Below, one piece after another: positions 1 through 9,027 of a stretch of 64,000 bases of DNA. Every line of letters begins with the position of its first letter. Position 1 is the stretch's first letter. The DNA comes from Gemmatimonadota bacterium (GTDB lineage: Bacteria > Gemmatimonadota > Gemmatimonadetes > Gemmatimonadales > GWC2-71-9), in NCBI GenBank assembly GCA_016713435.1, contig JADJPD010000012.1:62001-126000 (forward strand), given 5' to 3'. A model generated the notes under the pieces. The model was not told the origin of the DNA. It did not search any database and worked only from the letters and a program-made list of their open reading frames with translations. Both the position numbers and the translations under genes were made by a program.

Positions 1-900
1 CCAGTCGAAGATCTTCTTCTTGACGGGGGACTTGGCCGCCCCCTCGAGGATGCGGGCGTAGATCTTCTCGTACAGGCGGGGCACGGAGAGCACCACCGTG
101 GGCCGCCGCTCCAGCATGTCGGCGGAGACGGTGTCGATGCTCTGGGCATAATTGATGATCACGCCCTTGTAGTAGAGCAGGTAGTGGCCGGCCATCCGCT
201 CGAAGACGTGGCTGAGCGGCAGGAACGAGAGCGCCTCGTCGCCGTCCACGAGCTCGATCATCGTGGCCGAGCCCACCACGTTGGAGCAGAGGTTCCCGTG
301 GGTGAGCATCACGCCCTTCGGGTCCCCGGTGGTGCCGCTGGTGTAGATCAGCGTGGCCAGGTCGTCGGGGCGCACCTCGCGGGCCTCGTCCTGCCAGCGC
401 GGGTACTTCGCGGCCGCCTCGCGGCCCCGCTTCATGAGGTCGCCGAGGGGCATGACGCCCGGGCCCGTGGCATCGTCGTCGAGGGCGATGATGTGGCGCA
501 GGGCCGGGAGGACGTCCGGGTCCCGGATGGAGAGGATCTTCTCGAGCTGGGCCTTGCTCGAGACGAAGAGCGCCGTGGCGCCCGAGTCCCGCAGGATGTA
601 GCTGATCTGGCCGGCCGGCAGGGTGGGGTACACCGGGACGTCGGCACAGCGGTTCATCAGGCAGGCATAGTCGATGAACGCCCATTCCGGCCGGTTCTCC
701 GAGAGGAGCCCCACGTTCTGCCCGGGGCCGACGCCCAGTTCGCGCAGGCCAAAGGCGATGGCCCGGACCTGGTCCATCAGGCTGGTGTAGGAGATGTCCT
801 CCCAGGTGCCGTTGCGCTTGACGCGCATGGCCACTGGCCGCGAGCCGTAGCGCGCGATGCCGTCGAGGAAGAGTTCCGTGAGCGTCGTGGGATTCGGCAT
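1..900 (-). CDS. long-chain acyl-CoA synthetase (AMP-binding), C-terminus off the window
   Basis: The N-terminal 300 residues of an adenylate-forming enzyme that would activate fatty acids to acyl-CoA through an acyl-AMP intermediate. The P-loop-like AMP-binding signature YTSGTTGDPKGVMLTHGN lies at residues 186-203, followed by LPLSHVFERM, which is typical of the FadD/long-chain acyl-CoA synthetase group. The start chosen is ATG at 900, giving MPNPTTLTELFLDG. The family is usually 550-650 residues long, so about half the protein, including the C-terminal lid domain, lies beyond base 1. It follows the TPR/lipoprotein pair in the same direction after an 87-base gap that holds a hairpin. Chain-length preference cannot be judged from this fragment. 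Confidence 0.9.
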   Translation of the reverse strand, partial: MPNPTTLTELFLDGIARYGSRPVAMRVKRNGTWEDISYTSLMDQVRAIAFGLRELGVGPGQNVGLLSENRPEWAFIDYACLMNRCADVPVYPTLPAGQISYILRDSGATALFVSSKAQLEKILSIRDPDVLPALRHIIALDDDATGPGVMPLGDLMKRGREAAAKYPRWQDEAREVRPDDLATLIYTSGTTGDPKGVMLTHGNLCSNVVGSATMIELVDGDEALSFLPLSHVFERMAGHYLLYYKGVIINYAQSIDTVSADMLERRPTVVLSVPRLYEKIYARILEGAAKSPVKKKIFDW

Positions 901-966
901 GCTCGGCTCCGCGCAGAGCGTCCGGGAACGGACCGGGAGGACGGGGGGTGCCCGCCGGGGAGGAGT

Positions 967-988
967 GCGCGGGCCTGGCAGCCCGCGC
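967..988 (-). terminator. GC-rich hairpin at the end of the Ig-like lipoprotein gene
   Basis: Perfect 8-bp arms (gcgcgggc and gcccgcgc) enclose a 6-base loop and abut the lipoprotein stop codon on the minus strand. There is no clear T-tract, so it may be a weak terminator or a 3'-end stabiliser. A larger hairpin at 45731-45766 has the same trailing cgctact. Confidence 0.45.
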
Positions 989-1680
989 TACTCGAAGACG
1001 ACCGTGAACCGCTGCCCCGAGCCCGGCACCACCGCGCCGCTCGGCCGCTCGGCGAGCACCTCCAGGCGGAGGCTGTCGGGCGGGGTGACGCCGCTCACCA
1101 CCTGCAGGGTGATGGAGGCGCCGGTGCTCGTGGTCTTGATCCGGGTGTCCAGCGTCCCGCCCGGGAACGCCACGGCCCCACTCGCGAGGGCGGTATCCGC
1201 GTCGATGATGCGGAAGCGGATGAAGGCGTCGGCCACGCCCACGGTATCGCTGCCGTACGACTCGAGCCGGGCCTGCAGTGCCGCCGACTCGGTCTCGCCG
1301 GCGCCGCTGGTCACCGTGTCGCGCGCGGGGCCCACCAGCAGCAGGCTGTCGGAGCGGCGCCGGATGGTGTACGTCACCAGCTCGGACCGGAGGCTGCCCA
1401 CACGCGCCTGGACCCGTCCGGTCCCGGCCGAGGTGTCGCTGGTGAGCTGGTTGCCGTTCACGATGACCACCGTGGTGTCCGGCGACTCCCAGAGCACCGT
1501 GGCGCCCACGCTGTCGCCCTGCTGGTCGAGGGCCCGGGCGGCGAGCGTCAGGGTATCGTTCTGCTCCACCACTGCCGGGAGGGGCGTCCGCACCTCGATG
1601 GCCACCACCGTCCCGCTCTCGCCGAGGCTGCTGCAGCCGGCGCAGAGGCCCAGCAGGGCCGCCAGGCGGCGACCGGTCAC
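988..1680 (-). CDS. lipoprotein with a bacterial Ig-like domain
   Basis: A 230-residue exported protein. The N-terminus has a short hydrophobic stretch ending in the lipobox-like LCAGC, so Cys16 is probably lipidated. The region after it (about residues 25-110) has the pattern of a BIG2/Ig-like beta-sandwich: LTLAARALDQQGDSVGATV, then WESPDTTVVIVNG. The rest is beta-rich and unassigned. Its start overlaps the stop of the upstream TPR gene by 4 bases (ATGA), so the two are co-transcribed and probably translationally coupled. A role in the cell envelope is likely, but no specific function can be assigned. Confidence 0.65.
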   Translation of the reverse strand: MTGRRLAALLGLCAGCSSLGESGTVVAIEVRTPLPAVVEQNDTLTLAARALDQQGDSVGATVLWESPDTTVVIVNGNQLTSDTSAGTGRVQARVGSLRSELVTYTIRRRSDSLLLVGPARDTVTSGAGETESAALQARLESYGSDTVGVADAFIRFRIIDADTALASGAVAFPGGTLDTRIKTTSTGASITLQVVSGVTPPDSLRLEVLAERPSGAVVPGSGQRFTVVFE

Positions 1681-2120
1681 TCGGGCCCCGTGGACGTGTC
1701 GTCCTCGAGCTCCCGCAGCGTCGCCTCGGCGTGGCGGACCCAGCGATCCGCGTCGGCCCCCTTGGGCGGCCGGGCGAGGAACTCGCGCAGGTGCTGGGCG
1801 GCCTCGGCATTCTCGCCCTTTTCCTTGAGGCGGAAGGCCAGGCCGTAGTGCGCCCCGACGAGGGCCGGGTCCAGCTGGAGCGCCCGGCGGTAGTGCCGGA
1901 TGGCTTCGTCGTGCTGGCCGGTCTTGGTGAAGGCGATGGCCATGTTCTGCAGGATGCGGGGGTCGTTCGGGTTGTCCCGCAGGGCCAGCCGATAGGACGT
2001 CAGCGCGGCCTCGTAGTCCCCCTGACGCTCCAGCGCCAGTGCCTCATTGAGGTAATCGAGCCGCTGCGGCTTCAGGCTCTCGGACTGGCCGCCGCCGAAC
2101 AACCGCCGCCATAGACTCAT
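1677..2120 (-). CDS. small TPR protein
   Basis: A 147-residue soluble protein with about three tetratricopeptide repeats, for example GDYEAALTSYRLALRDNPND, then the unit around HDEAIRHYRRALQLDPA, and a third, weaker one. Spacing is the canonical 34 residues. No signal peptide is visible. TPR units usually scaffold protein-protein contacts. The gene is the first of the leftward pair with the Ig-like lipoprotein, overlapping it by 4 bases. No enzymatic domain is present and the partner is unknown. Confidence 0.75.
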   Translation of the reverse strand: MSLWRRLFGGGQSESLKPQRLDYLNEALALERQGDYEAALTSYRLALRDNPNDPRILQNMAIAFTKTGQHDEAIRHYRRALQLDPALVGAHYGLAFRLKEKGENAEAAQHLREFLARPPKGADADRWVRHAEATLRELEDDTSTGPE

Positions 2121-2263
2121 CGGGGAACAACGTCCTTGGAAATCGGTGGGTTACGGCGCAAGATACTCCCGCCCCCGGGGGGCCGCAACGTGGTTGTAAG
2201 GGGCTCGTGCGCCGCGTAGGTTACCGTCCCGCCCCACGCACCAGAACCGCCGAGGACACCCCC

Positions 2264-2779
2264 ATGAAGCGCGCCAATCCTGCCGTGCCCCGCGGAGTGC
2301 TGGAGATCGACTGGCCGTTCTTCGGCGAGCTCTGCCGCGCCCTCGCGCTCAAGGTGGCGCGGGAGTTCCAGCCCGAGATCGTGCTCGGCATCGCCCGCGC
2401 GGGGGTGATTCCCGGGGTGGTCGTCGCGTCGATCCTGCAGGTGGAGTTCGCCTCCATGGCCGTCACCCGCCGGGACGGGGAGGGGGAACCGCAGCTGGTC
2501 ACCGGGCCGCCCGCCAGCATCCGCGGCCGGCGCATCCTCCTCGTGGACGAGACCTGCGACACCGGCAGCACCCTCAAGCTGGCCCTGAACGAGGTGCGCG
2601 CCCTCAAGCCCGCCGAGGTGCGGACGGCGGTGTCGTTCAGCACCGGCACCTACAACGCGGACTTCCACGCCTTCCGCACCGAGAAGCAGATCATCCTGCC
2701 CTGGGACAAGGAGATCATCGTGGAGGGGGAGCTGGTGACCCGGCCCGACTACGTCCAGTGGCTCAAGGGCGCTCCCTGA
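2264..2779 (+). CDS. phosphoribosyltransferase family protein
   Basis: A 171-residue type I phosphoribosyltransferase. The PRPP-binding loop is clear: RILLVDETCDTGSTL, with hydrophobic residues, two acidic residues and then TGST. An upstream segment, EIVLGIARAGVIPG, matches the first strand and loop of the fold. I start at ATG 2264 (MKRANPAVPRG); the upstream in-frame codons give low-complexity sequence. Substrate cannot be deduced: the size and hood region resemble xanthine/hypoxanthine-type or regulatory PRTases. It is transcribed away from the TPR gene across a 143-base divergent region and is followed 19 bases later by the TldD-like gene, so the three genes may form one transcript. Confidence 0.8.
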   Translation: MKRANPAVPRGVLEIDWPFFGELCRALALKVAREFQPEIVLGIARAGVIPGVVVASILQVEFASMAVTRRDGEGEPQLVTGPPASIRGRRILLVDETCDTGSTLKLALNEVRALKPAEVRTAVSFSTGTYNADFHAFRTEKQIILPWDKEIIVEGELVTRPDYVQWLKGAP

Positions 2780-2798
2780 GCGCCCCCGGGCGCCCCGC

Positions 2799-4175
2799 AT
2801 GAAGAGTCTCCTCGCCGACGCCCTCCGCGCCTCGCGCGCGGACTACACCGACATCCGCCTGGAGCGGAGCTGGCGCACCGCCATCGCCTTCCGCGGCATC
2901 CGGCTCGAGGGGGCCACCACGGCCACCGAGGTGGGCGGGGTGGTGCGCTGCCTGAATCGCGGGAAGGGCTGGGGGGTGGCCGGGTTCACCGGCACGGACG
3001 GGCTCCGCGCCGCCGTGAGCCGGGCCCACGAGCTGTCGCTGGCCATCCACCTGGACACGCCGCTCCGCCTGGCCGAGATCCCGGTGCGCGACGCCGAGTT
3101 CAGCGCGGACCTCGATGGCGACGTGCGCGGCATCTCGCTCGGCGAGAAGCGCGCGCTGCTCGAGCGGCTCACCCAGGAGATGCTCGGCATCGACCGGCGC
3201 CTGGCCGACAGCTGGAGCGCCTACGAGGACGCGGTGGTGGAGCGGTTCGTCGCCACGTCGGACGGCGTGATGCTGCGGGAGCTGCGCCCGCTGGTGCGGA
3301 TGACCGCCGGGGCGGTGGCGCGGGAGGAGAGCTTCCTCGAGCGCGCGGTGGAATCGTGGGCCGCGCCGGCCGGGTGGCACTCGGTGCAGGCCACCGAGCA
3401 TCCCTTCCGCACAGCGGCCCGCCGGGCCGTGGAGCTGCTGGGCGCCCCGCGGCTCCGCGCCGGGACCTACCCCGTGGTGCTCGACCCGCGCGCCGCCGGC
3501 GCCCTCATGCACGTCACCATCGGCCACCTCTCCGAGGCCGACCGGGGCCAGCGCGAGGGCGACGCCGACCAGGTCCTCCGCCCCGGCCGCCGCCTGGCCT
3601 CCGACCTCCTCACGATGGGCGACGACGGCAGCGGCACCGGCCTGGCCGGCAGCCGCCACTTCGACGACGAGGGTGCCCCCACCCAGAACACCCTGCTGGT
3701 GCAGCACGGCGTGCTGGTGGGCCGCCTGCACACCCGCGAGACCGCCGCGCGGGCCGGCGTCCCCGCCACCGGCTCGGCCCGGGCCGACCGGCTCCGCGCC
3801 ACGCCCGGCGCGCGGCTGGCCAACGTCTACGTCACCAACGGCCGCGGCCCGCTGGAGGAGCTGGTCCGCGGCATCCGCCACGGCGTGTACCTCGCGGACG
3901 CCATCCAGGGGAATGCCTGGCTCGGCCGCTTCAGCCTCACCTCGGCGTGGGGCCAGGTGATCCGCGATGGCCACCTGGCCGAGCTGGTGAAGCCGGCCAC
4001 CCTCGCGGGCGACGTCGTGGACACGCTCCACCGCCTCGACGGCGTGGCCGGCGACTTCCGCTGGAGCCACCTCGCCAGTGGCTGCACCCGCGGGCACGGC
4101 CCCCGGCTCGCGGTCACCGAGGGCGCGCCCCACCTGCGGTTCGACGGGCTGCTGGTGGGCGGGGACGCCGCATGA
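2799..4175 (+). CDS. TldD/PmbA-family protein, TldD-like subunit with altered metal motif
   Basis: A 458-residue member of the TldD/PmbA modulator-of-gyrase protease family, which in E. coli forms a TldD-TldE heterodimer that unfolds and cleaves peptides. The C-terminal half is typical, including FDDEGAPTQNTLLVQHGVLV. The metal motif, normally HExxxH, reads H238-V239-T-I-G-H243, so the catalytic glutamate is replaced by valine. The zinc site may therefore be impaired, or this may be a divergent branch. The stop overlaps the ATG of the next, TldE-like gene by 4 bases, the usual pairing of the two subunits. No upstream signal for secretion is seen. Confidence 0.85.
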   Translation: MKSLLADALRASRADYTDIRLERSWRTAIAFRGIRLEGATTATEVGGVVRCLNRGKGWGVAGFTGTDGLRAAVSRAHELSLAIHLDTPLRLAEIPVRDAEFSADLDGDVRGISLGEKRALLERLTQEMLGIDRRLADSWSAYEDAVVERFVATSDGVMLRELRPLVRMTAGAVAREESFLERAVESWAAPAGWHSVQATEHPFRTAARRAVELLGAPRLRAGTYPVVLDPRAAGALMHVTIGHLSEADRGQREGDADQVLRPGRRLASDLLTMGDDGSGTGLAGSRHFDDEGAPTQNTLLVQHGVLVGRLHTRETAARAGVPATGSARADRLRATPGARLANVYVTNGRGPLEELVRGIRHGVYLADAIQGNAWLGRFSLTSAWGQVIRDGHLAELVKPATLAGDVVDTLHRLDGVAGDFRWSHLASGCTRGHGPRLAVTEGAPHLRFDGLLVGGDAA

Positions 4176-5461
4176 TCGCCACCCTGCTCGAGCAGGCCGC
4201 GCGCCGCACCGACGGCGCCGATGCCGCGCGGAAGACCGACGAGACCACCACCCTGCGCCTGAGCGGCGGGCGCGTGGTGAGCGCGCAGTCGGTCCTGGTG
4301 GATGGGGTGAACCTCCGCGTGCTCCGCGACGGGCGCGTGGGCACCGCCGGCACCACCGGCGACGATCCCGAGGACCTGCTCGCCCGCGCCCTGGCCTCGG
4401 CCGAGGGCGGCGAGGCGGTGCCGCTCCAGTTCCCGGGCCTGGCCCGCGGCCCCTCCGTGGTGACCCACGTGCCGCGCGCCGCCACCGCGAGCGTGGCCGA
4501 CCTGGCGTCCCTCGCCACCATGCTGCGGGACCGGCTCGCCCCCGACCGGGCGGAGCTCGAGATCGTGGTGGAACGGTCGCTCGGATCCGTCGAGGTGGCC
4601 AACACCGCCGGCGCCAACGCCAGCTGGGACGTGTCGCTGGTGACCCTCGCGCTCGAGGCCGCGCGGGTGCGCGACGGGCGGCGCTTCGTGACCCGCGCCC
4701 ACCTCGGCAGTGCCGACCTCCCCTCGCTCCCCGAGCTCGAGATGGTGGTGGCGCAGGTGCGCCAGCGGCTGGCGTGGAGCGAGCGGCCGGCCGAGGTGGC
4801 GGCGGGCCGCCAGAACGTGCTCTTCCTGCCATCGGCACTGCCGGTGCTGCTGGTGCCGGTGGAGCAGGCGCTCACCGGGCGCGAGGTGCTGCGTGGCGGC
4901 TCGCCGCTCGCGCGGCGGCGGGGGACCCCCACCTTCAGCGCCGCCGTGACCCTCACCGATGACCCGCTGGCCCCGGCCCGCCCCGGGTCGCGGCCCTTCG
5001 ACGACGAGGGGGTGCCGAGCAAGCCGCTCACGCTCATCAACGCCGGAGTGGTGGAGGGGCTCCTCTACGACCTCGAGACCGCCGCACGGGTCGGCACCGC
5101 GCCCACCGGGCACGGCCGCCGCACCACGTTCGGCAAGCCCCAGCCGGCGTGTAGCAACGTGGTGCTGGCCCCGGGCGAGGCCTCGTTCGACCAGCTGCTT
5201 GAGGCGGTGGGGGAGGGGATCCTGGTGGAGTCGCTGCGCGGCCCCTTCCCCGTGAGCGCCGCGGGCGGGACGTTTGCGCAGGTCGCGGGCCTGGCGTGGA
5301 AGGTGGCCAACGGGGAAGTGCAGGGACTCATCCCGGAACTCACCCTGGCCGGGAACGCGCACGACCTGCTGGCGCGCGTGGCCCTGGTGGGTCGCGACGC
5401 CACCTGGCTCGGCGCCCGCTCGGCGCCGGCCCTGGTGGTGGAGGGAGTCTCGGTGTTCTAG
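4172..5461 (+). CDS. TldE/PmbA-like subunit
   Basis: A 429-residue homologue of TldE (PmbA), the second subunit of the TldD/TldE metalloprotease. Recognisable segments are the mid-region ASWDVSLVTLALEAARVRDG and the C-terminal RPFDDEGVPSKPLTLINAG. As expected for TldE it has no HExxxH motif. The start is ATG 4172 (MIATLLEQAARR), overlapping the TldD-like stop in an ATGA junction, which implies coupled translation and stoichiometric assembly. Because the TldD-like partner has lost its catalytic glutamate, this pair may not have the classical protease activity. Confidence 0.85.
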   Translation: MIATLLEQAARRTDGADAARKTDETTTLRLSGGRVVSAQSVLVDGVNLRVLRDGRVGTAGTTGDDPEDLLARALASAEGGEAVPLQFPGLARGPSVVTHVPRAATASVADLASLATMLRDRLAPDRAELEIVVERSLGSVEVANTAGANASWDVSLVTLALEAARVRDGRRFVTRAHLGSADLPSLPELEMVVAQVRQRLAWSERPAEVAAGRQNVLFLPSALPVLLVPVEQALTGREVLRGGSPLARRRGTPTFSAAVTLTDDPLAPARPGSRPFDDEGVPSKPLTLINAGVVEGLLYDLETAARVGTAPTGHGRRTTFGKPQPACSNVVLAPGEASFDQLLEAVGEGILVESLRGPFPVSAAGGTFAQVAGLAWKVANGEVQGLIPELTLAGNAHDLLARVALVGRDATWLGARSAPALVVEGVSVF

Positions 5462-5468
5462 GGAGGTG

Positions 5469-5624
5469 CTAGAAGAGGAACCGCCTGGCCAGCCAGTAGA
5501 CCGCGTACATCACGCCCAGCCCCACCACCCACACCAGCACCTCCCGCAGCAGGTTCTTGGTCCGCTCCGCCCCGGTGGCGGGGACGTGGTCGACGCTCTT
5601 GCTGTGGCGGACGTTGTAGGCCAT
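5469..5624 (-). CDS. small single-pass membrane protein
   Basis: A 51-residue protein (MAYNVRHSKSVDHVP...) with a charged N-terminal part and one C-terminal transmembrane helix (about residues 27-48, LVWVVGLGVMYAVYWLARRF). It starts 4 bases after the stop of the V4R gene, so it is the last gene of the GAF-ligA-V4R operon. It converges on the TldE-like gene with only 7 bases between the stops. I recognise no family. Confidence 0.6.
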   Translation of the reverse strand: MAYNVRHSKSVDHVPATGAERTKNLLREVLVWVVGLGVMYAVYWLARRFLF

Positions 5625-5628
5625 CGCG

Positions 5629-6186
5629 CTAGCCGTTGAGCGCGTCTTGATAGGCGACGCCCTCGGCCATGCTGGTGTAGATGACCTGCAGGGTCTCCGG
5701 CGCCCCCACCAGGAAGCGGCAGCGCGCATCGCCGCGGGAGCGGCACTCCACCTCCATGGCGCCGAGCGGCGAGCCGGAGACCCGCGTCAGGAACTCGGCC
5801 AGCAGCCCGGACGACAGGTGGCAGGTGGGGTACTCCGCGCCCATGCCGGGGTCGGCTTCCCACCAGTCGGTGGAGTCGAGCGCCAGGATGGCCGGGGCCA
5901 GCGGGGAGATGCTGAGCGACCCCCAGCCGCTGTCGCGGAAGAAGGCGGAGAGCGTCTCGCCGAGGTGGCGGACGTCGAGGTCGCCGGGACGGCTCACCTG
6001 GTAGCGGTCGCCCAGCCACTCACAGTAGGCGGTGAAGAGCGACTCGCCGCCGGCGAAGCCCGCCTCCTGCAGCCAGGCCGCCGCCTGCGGGCCGGCGTCC
6101 CGCTCGAGCGCCTGACGGAGCGCATGGATACTCTGCCAGCCGAGGACGAGGCACTGGGCCGGGGTGGCGATGGCGGTGGTGGTCAT
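5629..6186 (-). CDS. V4R-domain protein
   Basis: A 185-residue soluble protein. The C-terminal ~60 residues fit the V4R (4-vinyl reductase) small-molecule-binding domain: the CHLSSGLLAEFLTRVSG segment, then ACC-like EVECRSRGDARCRFLVG, with cysteines placed as in other V4R proteins. Such domains bind hydrocarbon or aromatic ligands in regulators and enzyme subunits. The N-terminal ~110 residues are alpha-helical and unassigned. It lies 66 bases downstream of ligA and 4 bases before a small membrane protein, all leftward. It may sense a hydrophobic metabolite; that is an inference. Confidence 0.7.
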   Translation of the reverse strand: MTTTAIATPAQCLVLGWQSIHALRQALERDAGPQAAAWLQEAGFAGGESLFTAYCEWLGDRYQVSRPGDLDVRHLGETLSAFFRDSGWGSLSISPLAPAILALDSTDWWEADPGMGAEYPTCHLSSGLLAEFLTRVSGSPLGAMEVECRSRGDARCRFLVGAPETLQVIYTSMAEGVAYQDALNG

Positions 6187-6252
6187 AGGTCCGCGCGTGA
6201 GGGGTGGCCTGAAGGTTAGGGGGAGCCCCGGGGAGGGGCAAGGCGCCGGGGA

Positions 6253-8256
6253 TCAGTCGCCGGCCACCCGGCGCTGCAGCTCGGCCTCGTCGATGATGGC
6301 CACGCCGAGGGCCCGGGCCTTCTCCAGCTTGCTGCCGGCGTCCTCCCCGGCGACGACGGCGTCGGTCTTCTTGCTCACGCTGCCGGCCACCCGGCCGCCG
6401 GCCGCCTCGATGAGGTCCGTGGCCTGCTGGCGGCTCAGGGTGGGCAGCGTCCCGGTGAGCACGTAGGTCTGGCCGGCGAGCGCCCCACCGGCCTTCACCG
6501 CGTTGGGCTCGCTGAAGGTGAGCCCGAGTGCCGACAGCCGGGCCACCAGCCGCTGGTTGTCCTCGTTGCGGAAGAAGCTCGCCACCGCCTCGGCGATGGT
6601 GGGGCCCACGCCCGGGGTGGCCTCGATCTCCTCCTGGGCGGCACGCGCCAGCGTCTCCATGGTCCCGAAACGCCGCGCGAGCAGCTGCGCCACCGTCTTC
6701 CCCACGTGCCGGATCCCGAGGCCAAAGAGCAGCACCGAGAGCGGCTGCGCCTTCGAGGCCGCGATCGCCGCCACCAGCTGGGACGCCGACTGCTCGGCGA
6801 AGCGCTCCAGGCCGGTGAGCTGGGCGACGGTGAGTTCGTAGAGGTCGGCCACGTCCTTGATCAGGCCCTCGTCCAGCAGCTGCTTCACCCGCTCGTAGCC
6901 GAGGCCGCGGATGTCCATCGCGTCGCGTGAGGCGAAGTGGACGATCCCCTCGAGCACCCGGCCGGGGCAGACGCTGTTGGGGCAGTAGCGCATGGCCTCG
7001 TCGGGCGGGCGCTCCACCGGGGTGCCGCAGGCGGGGCAGGCGTCCGGCATGACGAAGGCGGGGCCGCGGCGGGTGTTCTTCTCCCGCACCGGGCCCACGA
7101 CCTGCGGGATCACCTCGCCCGCCCGCAGCACCTCCACCCAGTCGCCCACGCGGATGTCCTTCTGGGCGATGAGGTCCTCGTTGTGGAGCGTGGCGGCCGA
7201 GACCGTCACGCCCCCCACCTCCACCGGCTCGAGCACGGCGTAGGGATTCAGCGCCCCGGTGCGCCCCACGTTGATGCGGATGTCGAGCAGCTTGGTCTGG
7301 GCCACCTCGGGGGCAAACTTCCGCGCAATGGCCCAGCGCGGCTCCCGCCCGCCCACGATGCCCAGCTCGGTGTGGAGCGCCAGCCGGTCGATCTTCACCA
7401 CGATGCCGTCGGCGTCGAAGGGCAGGGTGCGGAGCTGCCCCTCGAACTCGGCGACGCGCGCCTGCACCTCGGCGAGGTCGGTGTGGCGGCCCCGGTGCGG
7501 CTCCACGGGGAAGCCCCACGCGGCCAGCTGCTCCAGCACGTCCCACTGGCAGGAGAAGGGCAGGGCCCCCTCGATGACCTCCACGTGGAAGGCGAAGAGC
7601 CGGAGCCGGCGCTTCCGCGTGATGCGCGCGTCGAGCTGCCGCAGGCTCCCGGCCGCCGCGTTCCGCGGGTTGGCGAAGAGGGGCTCGCCGTCCCGGGCGC
7701 GGTCCTCGTTGAGCCGGGCAAAGGCGCTGCGGGAGAGGTACACCTCGCCCCGCACCTCCATCAGCGCCGGGGCGGCGCCCATGAGGCGGAGCGGCAGCTC
7801 GGGGATGGTCTTCAGGTTGGCGGTGATCACCTCGCCGATGACGCCGTTGCCGCGGGTGGCGCCCACCGCGAAGTGCCCGTCGCGGTACGTGAGGCTGACG
7901 GCCGCACCGTCGATCTTCACCTCGGTGGTGTAGCCGCCCTGCGCCGCGTCGGGGGTGAGCCGCGCGTTCCGCGCCTCCCAGGCCGCCATCTCCTCGGCGG
8001 TGAAGGCGTTGGCCAGCGACACCATGGGCCGCAGGTGGCGGTGCTTGGCCAGCGCCGAGGCGGGCTCGGCGCCGACGCGCTGCGTGGGGCTGTCGGGGGT
8101 CTGGAGCTCCGGGTGGGTGGCCTCGAGGGCCTGGAGTTCACGGAGCCAGCGGTCGTACTCCGCGTCGCTGACCTCGGGCTGGTCGAGGACGTAGTAGGCG
8201 TGGTTGGCGCGGTCGAGGAGCGAGCGAAGCTCGGCCGCGCGGGTGCGTGGCGTCAT
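6253..8256 (-). CDS. ligA: NAD-dependent DNA ligase
   Basis: A 667-residue bacterial DNA ligase that seals nicks in replication and repair using NAD+. Domains in order: Ia helices and adenylation domain with the nucleotidyl-lysine motif K114-I-D-G; OB fold (FPYAVLEPVEVGGV-type region around GALNPYAVLEPVEVGG); a Cys4 zinc site (CPACG ... CPNSVCPG); helix-hairpin-helix repeats; and a C-terminal BRCT domain from about residue 585 (GQTYVLTGTLPTLSR). Length matches the family norm of 660-700. It begins 9 bases after the GAF gene and is followed by V4R and a small membrane protein. Nothing looks abnormal. Confidence 0.97.
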   Translation of the reverse strand: MTPRTRAAELRSLLDRANHAYYVLDQPEVSDAEYDRWLRELQALEATHPELQTPDSPTQRVGAEPASALAKHRHLRPMVSLANAFTAEEMAAWEARNARLTPDAAQGGYTTEVKIDGAAVSLTYRDGHFAVGATRGNGVIGEVITANLKTIPELPLRLMGAAPALMEVRGEVYLSRSAFARLNEDRARDGEPLFANPRNAAAGSLRQLDARITRKRRLRLFAFHVEVIEGALPFSCQWDVLEQLAAWGFPVEPHRGRHTDLAEVQARVAEFEGQLRTLPFDADGIVVKIDRLALHTELGIVGGREPRWAIARKFAPEVAQTKLLDIRINVGRTGALNPYAVLEPVEVGGVTVSAATLHNEDLIAQKDIRVGDWVEVLRAGEVIPQVVGPVREKNTRRGPAFVMPDACPACGTPVERPPDEAMRYCPNSVCPGRVLEGIVHFASRDAMDIRGLGYERVKQLLDEGLIKDVADLYELTVAQLTGLERFAEQSASQLVAAIAASKAQPLSVLLFGLGIRHVGKTVAQLLARRFGTMETLARAAQEEIEATPGVGPTIAEAVASFFRNEDNQRLVARLSALGLTFSEPNAVKAGGALAGQTYVLTGTLPTLSRQQATDLIEAAGGRVAGSVSKKTDAVVAGEDAGSKLEKARALGVAIIDEAELQRRVAGD

Positions 8257-8265
8257 GCCGGGAAG

Positions 8266-9027
8266 CTAGCGCGCCGCCGCTTCCTGCGACACGACCGTGA
8301 GCGCCACTCCCACCAGTCGCTCGATCTCCTCCGCGCTGGCGCGCGCCAGCACCCCCTCGCTCCAGGGCCCCTCGCGCGCCGCGAACTCGTCCAGCAGCCG
8401 CCGCAGGAAGCCGATCAGCGCCACCCGCTGCCGCTCGCGGCTCAGCGCGCTCGAGGGAAGCCCCGCCCGCTGCTGCAGCCGCTCGAACCGGTGGGCGTTC
8501 CGGAGCGCCTTGGCGGTGAGGCTCGCCACCACCTGGCAGAAGCGCAGGTCCCCCTCCGAGAAGGCGGGGCCGTCGCGGAAGGTGCGCAGCCTGATCGCGC
8601 CGATGGCCACCCCGCGCCAGGTGATCGGGATGACCGTCAAGCTGCGGACCCGCCGGTGCTCAAACGTCCCCCGGAGGTGCGCGAGCGAGGGGTCCAGCTC
8701 CACGTCGGGGATGAAGACCGTCTCCCCGTCCTTGAGCGCGCGCCGCAGCTCGGGGTAGCGCTCCAGGTCCACCACGTAGTTCCGGATGCTCGGGTCCTCG
8801 AAGCTGGCCACGAGCCGCGCCGTGCTGCCGCCCCGCTCCGCGAGGAAGATGGAGGCCCGGTCGAGGCCGAACGCCTCGCCCAGCCGCCGCGCGATGGCCT
8901 GCATGATGTCCACGAAGTGCAGCGAGCCGGAGATCTCCTGCAGGATCTCGATGAGCGCGAGCAGGTGACGGCGATCCTGCTCCAGCTCCGCGACGCGGGC
9001 CTGCAGACGTTCCAGTTCCTCGGACAC
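8266..9027 (-). CDS. GAF-domain protein
   Basis: A 253-residue cytosolic protein. It opens with a coiled coil (about residues 1-30, LERLQARVAELEQDRRHLL), continues with a GAF domain (about 35-180: LHFVDIMQAIARRLGEAFGL, then TVIPITWRGVAIGAIRLRT) and ends in a helical tail. There is no catalytic output domain, so it may act as a sensor or signalling adaptor. It is the first gene of the leftward operon with ligA, only 9 bases apart. Its upstream region is shared with the divergent YtxH-like gene. The ligand is unknown. Confidence 0.75.
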   Translation of the reverse strand: MSEELERLQARVAELEQDRRHLLALIEILQEISGSLHFVDIMQAIARRLGEAFGLDRASIFLAERGGSTARLVASFEDPSIRNYVVDLERYPELRRALKDGETVFIPDVELDPSLAHLRGTFEHRRVRSLTVIPITWRGVAIGAIRLRTFRDGPAFSEGDLRFCQVVASLTAKALRNAHRFERLQQRAGLPSSALSRERQRVALIGFLRRLLDEFAAREGPWSEGVLARASAEEIERLVGVALTVVSQEAAAR

